A program made the translations under genes and the position numbers. From positions 13,456,001 through 13,520,000 of the forward strand of contig NC_088317.1 in assembly GCF_910592395.1 (NCBI RefSeq): DNA of 64,000 bases. Direction: 5' to 3'. Under the pieces are notes generated by a model that saw only the letters and a list, made by a program, of their open reading frames with translations, was not told where the DNA came from and did no database searches. The stretch is from Lineus longissimus (Eukaryota; Nemertea; Pilidiophora; Heteronemertea; Lineidae). This document shows, one piece after another, positions 57,545 through 64,000 of this stretch; positions within the stretch are counted from its first letter, which is position 1; the number at the start of each line of letters is the position of its first letter.

Positions 57545-57909
57545 CTAATTACAATGAGGTGGTTTGTAAATTTGAGACCAAAGAAAAACGGAACGTCGAT
57601 CAAATACTCGACTAAAAACACTGTGTCCACTGCAGCGAGTGCCGACATGTACAGGCATGTACTGATGTGACGATATTCCTTCTTCGTGGTGATGAAGAAC
57701 GAAATGACATTTCCGAATATTCCGACCAGTGAAACGAAGATGGGAGCCCAGTTCCTGAAGATAGTTTTTGCCAACACCAAGTATGGATACTGTTCATCAT
57801 ATTCCGATGAGATGTTGAACGATTTGTTGATTGCTATTATATCTGCGGGCATGGCGGGGGTACCAGGTGGCCATGTCTGACTCGATGATATATTGGTGAT
57901 GTTCTTCAT
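57545..57909 (-). CDS. Class A GPCR, exon 1 (N-terminus, TM1-TM2)
   Basis: ATG at 57909-57907 starts a 121-aa segment with four N-glycosylation sites (Asn3, 6, 28, 32), a TM1 with the G-N signature (Gly66-Asn67) and a TM2 with the conserved Asp95 (ALAAVDTV). The exon ends AG|GTAAGC in phase 2, which joins in frame to exon 2 (AG+A, Arg122). No signal peptide is needed. The extracellular N-terminus of about 54 aa fits a peptide or small-ligand receptor. Confidence 0.88.
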
Positions 57910-59616
57910 ATTCCCGTCCCTTTATACTTTTCGCATTGTTTCCTAAAAGGCATTAATGAGACGATTCTAGCCTAGAACTTCTGACTATATACTACATCAT
58001 GTACATGACCTGTTCTGTTGCGACGACGATTCATAAAGAATAGCTGAAGATATACAAATATACAGGTCAGTCGATAGAATATGTATGCCCAGATAATATG
58101 TAGACGCCACAGTGTAACTCTCAACCATTTTTCAGAAATCCTTAACTGATCGAGTTGAACATTTTATCCCTCCGAGCTTCTTAGCATTTAGACAGACTTT
58201 CTGCCTTAAGTCGCAATGCTTTATCACCTGTTTAAAATCCTGGCTAATCGCAGTGTTTTTGCGACATTGCAATTTTGCGACACAAACCCTTAAACACGTT
58301 ATAGAAAATAGCTCTCTTTGTCATAGGCTAGGATATGTTATTCAGCCGTGGAATTCTTCTCTGATTTAGTTTCCTACAATCTGACACAGAAAGACTAATT
58401 TATAATACAAACACTTTGCTTTTGGAGAGATTTCTGCTCAACTTCCTTCGGCTGTGGAATATTCTTTTACTGTCTATCAACCAAAGTGAGTTTTACCTGC
58501 TATACGTTTTAACAGAACCGTTGACCATTCGCGAAAGAAAGACATCAACCCTGCACAATCGTGATACACACTGACATACACTTCATGGCAAAGTTGTTGC
58601 AAACTGCGTCATGATGTCATTCTCCTGTGTACAGTCAAAATCACAAATGACATCCGACCTGCTTCACGCGACCTACGCTCAATTTGCACGCAATGACGTG
58701 CCAATGACGCGAATTTAGGGCTGACAATTGTGATTTGGACTGTACTTCGAACAAGGCAGATGCGAGTCAATCCCAGCTACCCTGATGATAGAGCCTGGAG
58801 GTGCAGAAATTCGCGCCGGGCCGATGGAGTGACACAAGAGGCCAACAATATTGAATAACAACAAGCAGACACTGTTTTACATTACAATTACATGGCGCGG
58901 GTACAGTACCTAGTTCTACTGCCATTATGGTTGGCTCGCAGCCATCACAAACAAGACATATTTGGTTGGTCCTCTGAATATCTGTCATGGAAACGTAGAT
59001 AAAACCGCCCGATGACCATGAGCGTCTGACAATAAACAATATATTAAAGACTCCGGTGATATAATATTAATCATGAAATAATGACACAGCTGAGTTGATG
59101 AAGAATATAATTGACGTCCAATTTTCTAATTTTTGCACTAAATGAATCATGTGACATGGAATTATTAGTATTTCACGTAGCAGTAATTACGAGACAAAAC
59201 ATAGAATGGGAGACCAAGAATGAAAGATGACACGATTCTAGTACTGGTGTGACAATTGAGATGGTCTCTATTGTCCGTACTTCAGAACCAGGTACAGCCT
59301 AAATATAATTGGTCATTTAAATCACAACTTCATACAAGCCTTTCGGCGACAGTGTTCACCATGAACCACTTGGAATCATTTACTCTTCACAGTTACATTA
59401 AAAAATGAATAAAAAATGATTTTCCAATAAAATATTTTGTTCTGAACATTTTGTAAAATGGCTGATTTTATACCGTGTGTAATGAAGATTTTGAATTATG
59501 GCATTTGCATCATGGTGAATTATTATTAAAATACATATAATTTATAACCCTATATTGCAATTGATCAACACGTTTTAGAAATATTTTATGCGGGCCAATC
59601 CCCCATAGGCCCTTTG
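57910..59616. other. Upstream flank of the GPCR, non-coding
   Basis: No supported gene in about 1.7 kb. The promoter and 5' UTR of the GPCR are expected here, but I cannot point to a core promoter. Confidence 0.4.
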
Positions 59617-59764
59617 CCAGATACGCTGGTACCACCTTTATAGATCTTTACGGTAAAAGACGCCAGACAATTGCTCGAGAGGCATTGTCAGGCATCATTG
59701 ACCGTGAAGATCTATTGTAAAGATGATTTGTTGGTCCAACCCTAGGTGGTACCGGCGTATCTGG
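59617..59764. mobile_element. 148-bp inverted-repeat element
   Basis: CCAGATACGCTGGTACCACC at 59617-59637 is matched inverted, with one mismatch, by 59744-59764. An inner pair, AGATCTTTACGGT and ACCGTGAAGATCT, extends the hairpin. It is a MITE-like unit with no clear target duplication. Confidence 0.75.
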
Positions 59765-60124
59765 AAAATGGCGTATTGTTTTCTTGCCCTGAATTCAATG
59801 AGTTACGTTATACCTAATATGGTAGGTGTCGTGCGAGTGCCGTGAAAAATCACATAAGGCGAGTGGCTAGCTCATAAACATTATTGCTGTCACCTACCTA
59901 CGTAGGGCACCATTAGACGCCATTGAAAGCAACTCTGCAATAATGAGTGGCCCCCTAAGAACAAGTGTGTTATGCCTATCCGAAGTTTTCACCAATTTTT
60001 GTCAGTTTTGAAGTCAATAATCAAACATGTGTTTATTTCAAGCACCTTATGACTATAAGTTTCAATTAATTATTTGATATCAAAAATATCTTTCTGTTAT
60101 GTTATTTGTATTAGGTGATTTTTC

Positions 60125-60144
60125 CCCCGCGCCTCAGCGCGGGG
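60125..60144. other. GC hairpin
   Basis: CCCCGCGC CTCA GCGCGGGG is a perfect 8-bp stem with a 4-nt loop in AT-rich surroundings. The role is unknown. Confidence 0.6.
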
Positions 60145-60345
60145 AGTCTTTAAAGTTTCTTGGACGTATAGTCCGCCAGCTTTGCTTGAAAACCTCCGAT
60201 TGGAATTTAGAAATGTTGCCATCAAATATTACAGCGACCCTTTCATTGGAAAGACCCTTTGAAACTATCAATACCCTAAAATTTTCAGTCAATTAGGATC
60301 ATTCCTTAATTACAACGAGGTAATTATCTCTAAATACAAGTATGA

Positions 60346-60353
60346 TGACGTCA
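60346..60353. promoter_or_regulatory. CRE-like site TGACGTCA
   Basis: A perfect palindromic cAMP-response-element sequence, followed by CTGCCGCCGCCACC and, 70 bases on, by ATGGCTCATCCGGATG with a donor-like TTG|GTGAGA. It may mark a promoter and first exon, but nothing downstream confirms a gene. Confidence 0.3.
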
Positions 60354-61399
60354 CTGCCGCCGCCACCTTTCTCGTTCGGAACTGTCCGGAACTACTCGAA
60401 TACTAGTCGGAAAGTGAGAATAATGGCTCATCCGGATGTTGGTGAGAGTTTATCATACACGACTACAACTGAACCTAAATGCCGCCAGCCCAATAGCAGA
60501 TCCTCCGTTGCTATTGGTGTCTCTGAGATCAGATAACCAGCTAGAAGATTGTCATGACCGGGTGTCCCCAATGTGAACTGCGCAGTTCTCCGACATTCAG
60601 CAACAAGGTTTGCGCACTGTTTTACTGCACGTCTACAGAGCTTATACATTATGTACTATGTTGGGTATCAGATTCGAACACAACTTAGAAAGTCATCAAA
60701 TTTTACCAAAACGAAACCTCTCCCAACTCAACCTTGGCACTTTTTAGATACATAATAATCATAAGCCCGTCCTCAACAATGATAGGTATTTACTAATCGA
60801 CCTTGGAAATTCGGACTTTGGTGTTTACCACATCATGCCCGCCAAGCACGTTCGCAAACGAAAATCCGGCTATCATATTGTATATGTCGTATGTCAGTCA
60901 GTTTGAAGGTGGCCTCGATCATCACACATTGATGTGGACCTCTAACACAATTGATACTGTTGTTGCTCATGGCCATGAATTTCAACATGAAATAATTTCA
61001 CACTCTGGATCTGAGCCACACTACTTGGCCCATTTTGAACTGCCTGAGTCATTGGAAGTTTCATCTTCGCGGTTGTCACCCTTCTGTGCTTCATTGTCCC
61101 CATCATCGACACAACTGGGCATCTCAGGATGGGCATGTCCAATGTCCATGGCAGATGATCATTTAAAGGACCCTCATTACCGCGGGGTCCTTCTCAATAA
61201 TGATGCACTCTGTGCATCATAAAAGAAATAACAACAGCAGCCCCTCTTCTTCGGTCAATTCTTTTTTCGTAATACATTCCCTATCTTGTTTTCATTCAAA
61301 TGCTCCTGCTAGTACATGCATGGTCACACTCGGACTATATTTTCACTAAGGACCTTCCGGAATGACTGCCATTAGAACAGCCAGTTGTTTGTATGTGAA

Positions 61400-61470
61400 A
61401 TGTACGAAAGCCCAGAAGGACCATTCGAAATACGCAATACGAACTTCGAAAGACGAACATCGAGATCGGC
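61400..61470. repeat. Left copy of an inverted CGAAATACGAA repeat pair
   Basis: The block from AAGCCCAGAAGGACCATTCG to CGAACATCGAGAT is the inverted, diverged counterpart of 62815-62895. Confidence 0.65.
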
Positions 61471-62814
61471 AACACTTGATGTACACTGATGTACACCGCA
61501 TACACTATGCAGATACATTGTATTGGAGTCTCCATGAATTACGAAGTTTGTCGACTTCCCGAGACAAAACACGCTTCTAATTTCTCCAAAACTTTAGCGT
61601 CATATGAATATAAGCATTTGTCACAACTGCAATATTGAGGAATCATTTAGGTAATGAGAAAGGCCGGGTCTATTTGGCAAGCCGCTCGCCGAACAGGCAT
61701 CTTTTTTTGTCTTGTTTGGAGCCGCTTGTCAAGCAGCACTAAAAAGCCACCCTGTTCGGCCAGCTGGGCTTGCCAAACAGAGCAAAATGTCTTTCCTGTT
61801 TGGCAAGCCGATGAATAAACCACGCCTACTCATGAATATGCATAATGGCGTATTGATCTGAAAATGGTCTGTTACTGCGGTTTTTCCTTTAGAGTAACCA
61901 AATTCCTCTGAAACGAAATGACGGCAATGGCACTCGATTGCCGAGTGCGTACGTTCGATCATTGAAGTTTTGTGCATAATCTGAAAATACTGACAGATGC
62001 ACACGGTCTCAGATAACCGAATGGCCCCGGTGTCAGCAACCTCGTCCCCAGGGATTCTCATGTCATTTTACATTGGGATTTCTGCTCATGTGTTACACTG
62101 GGTACGAGGTTACAGTGTAATTTCGAAATTTTAAAGGGGGTACTATAGGCAGCAGCAAGGAAGGCAAGTTACACCACAGCACGCATCTCCTGTCTTACGA
62201 AAACAGTGAAGCTTGTCTCTTGATATTCATCAAGAGCTTTCTCCAAATCTCCAAAAAAGCTATACGAAGCCCCCACGCGCAACTTTTCTACTGACGAAAT
62301 CGGCAAAGGTGGCGAGGGCTCCGCCATTTTTTCCCTTCTCCCTTTCCAGCCTCACTTACTTGAGCCTCTCCAGCGCATTACTAACTTATGAATACTAATG
62401 AGCCCTTGGGCATTTATACTATTTATACATCATACAGGCCGTAAGCATGTGTAACTGCCTTCAATGTCTTTGAGATGCATGTTCATTTGCAAATGTATTG
62501 CTCTATGCATTGTCATAGCACTTTCTCACTGAAGCCTATATATACGAACAACCCTCGATTCATCGACGTTTTATGATAAATTGCTCTCTGTACATACATA
62601 TGCAACTTCGACTGAGAGACGAGAGTTTGCTGGAATAATTTTCTTGTCGAGAATAATGCCGAGTACAGACATAAGTTTCAGCCTTCAGCGGAGACTAATT
62701 ACTTTCATAAACGAAGGGTGTCTCCCAAAATGAGCACTCCTCTCTATAAATGATTTTCTTTCAAATTAAAATGAATGTAACCTGACCATCGCCAACTGTG
62801 ATCTTCATTGGTAT
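61471..62814. other. Non-coding, no gene recognised
   Basis: It includes repeated GGCAAGCCG/TTTGGCAAGCC words at 61670-61820. No supported gene. Confidence 0.4.
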
Positions 62815-62895
62815 ATCTCGAAGTTCGAAGTTCGAAGTTCGCATTTCGTATTTCGTATTTCGTATTTCGTATTTCGAATGATCCTTCTGGGCTAG
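62815..62895. repeat. Right copy of the inverted repeat pair, with short tandem units
   Basis: It contains three GAAGTTC and four to five GTATTTC units, then GAATGATCCTTCTGGGCTAG. The short units have expanded relative to the left copy. Confidence 0.65.
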
Positions 62896-64000
62896 CGTAG
62901 AAATGTATTGGAGACTGCCGTAAAAATAGCCACAGTAATAATCATAAAGAAGACATTATAGCGGCAAGGCTTTTATTTTGAAAGGAAAGGAAAGTACACT
63001 CAAAATATGATCGACTTTATCATGATTATGATCATTTCAAATTTGAACGAGGTATTGGTACATTTTATGTGAATAACAACACAACATTTCGTCTAAAAAA
63101 AGACTTTCTGTGAAATAGCCGCGATTCCCAGTGTAGAAGTTGTCCTCGAATAGAATTTCAGGGAACAAAACGTTCTATAATGCGCTTTAATCTCTCATTC
63201 TGAACCATCAGAGTTAATCTGTCCATTACTTCCCCTGATACATGCCATAATTCTGTATCTCGTGCGCCTCGAGTTGCGGTGAGCCAATCAGAACGCTGCT
63301 TTCAAAATTGTGATTTTTCATGAATGAGTCATTTATTTCTTGCCTCCAGTCTTGGCGTGCTCTCAATATATTATACACTTTCGCCACAGCGTTTTTGAAC
63401 GTAGATGACTAGAAGCGAGGTTGCTTGGATCATGATCAAAGTGCGCTCTGGTTACAGGCCTTCTGATTGGTTAATATCGGCTACTGCGTGCGATCTTGTG
63501 AGGAATAACAGAACCAACTTATACAGGCAGATCTGCGTATTGCGTAATCAAGAGTTGGTGTAACGGAGTCCGGGTCGGCGGAGTGGATCCAAGGCTTGAG
63601 GGTCAAGATGTAATCTCTTTGCTTTTGATCGAACGTCATGGCCTCTGTGCATGGAGGTATTAATAATACCTCCATGCTCTGTGGAACCACCCGTCAAAAC
63701 ACAATATGGCTGAACACTCTTTCCGGGGGACATTTTTACTTCTACACCGGGTATCATAAACCGAAAGCATTTTCTCATAATGAAACCATTTCACATGATT
63801 ATACCCCGCGGAAAGATATGACTTCCTGCTTTGCTTGAAAAGTCGTACTGCGAATATGGTCCGGGAGGCGAATTTTTTTTTCCTACGAACTTTTTGTCCT
63901 CATTTGCATACGCGCATTCGCACTCTAGTCAAACATCCACTTAGCCGCATTGACAGTGAAAAGAACTTGGATCTTAATACATGTGTATCATGTACATGAT
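62896..64000. other. Non-coding, no gene recognised
   Basis: It holds the 27-bp palindrome at 63650-63676 and otherwise nothing that I can support. Confidence 0.4.
63650..63676. repeat. Perfect 27-bp palindrome
   Basis: CATGGAGGTATTA, a central A, and the exact complement. Small hairpin; role unknown. Confidence 0.9.

Noticed and set aside
60803-61222. 139-aa plus-strand ORF and its antisense ORFs
   Set aside because: Neither strand shows motifs; an acidic, Ser-rich minus frame near 61000-61130 was considered but has no splice support.

Overview
The window looks like nuclear DNA from an invertebrate animal, probably a marine deuterostome or lophotrochozoan. It is AT-rich and gene-poor. Genes are split by GT-AG introns, and most of the rest is mobile elements. 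These include Ty3/gypsy, CR1-like and other LINEs, tRNA-derived SINEs, PIF/Harbinger, Mutator-like foldbacks and many small TIR elements. I cannot name the species. There are no bacterial features (operons, ribosome binding sites, CRISPR).

Layout. 1-6082: the 3' part of a decayed Ty3/gypsy element (RT thumb, RNase H, proline-rich linker, integrase, an extra unknown ORF, polypurine tract, LTR). A 5'-truncated CR1-like LINE is nested in it, flanked by a 6-bp target duplication. 8455-9273: a partial member of a multicopy, uncharacterised gene family; a nearly complete but broken relative lies at 30525-33013. 9.7-11.8 kb: palindromes, a tRNA-like Pol III unit and an inverted GACC minisatellite pair. 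13867-17179 (minus): two exons that join in phase into a cGAS-like/Mab-21 nucleotidyltransferase with an intact catalytic triad and a C-terminal domain of about five membrane segments. 18.8-25.6 kb: a weakly supported spliced transcript with repeated small exons. A 2.77-kb Harbinger element sits immediately after one of its splice acceptors and carries three copies of a 443-bp MITE. 27095-34131: a secreted BRICHOS-domain gene with several lesions, its introns filled with repeats.

36.7-41.8 kb: TA-flanked TIR elements and a foldback. 42.4-47.2 kb: LINE remnants. Here a segment of the endonuclease domain has expanded into a 53-bp minisatellite of about 20 units. A second endonuclease copy is split by an insertion flanked by an 8-bp direct repeat. 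48379-50743: a young foldback element with a perfect 9-bp target duplication. 51.8-53.3 kb: another LINE. 54694-57909 (minus): an intact two-exon class A GPCR of 347 aa. 58-64 kb: mostly non-coding, with small inverted-repeat elements.

The genes with the best case for function are the cGAS-like receptor candidate (innate nucleic-acid or ligand sensing, by family) and the GPCR. The genes do not form a shared pathway. The most notable observations are the membrane-fused cGAS-like enzyme, the minisatellite born inside a retrotransposon endonuclease, the young foldback element, and the Harbinger insertion placed 0 bp from a splice acceptor.
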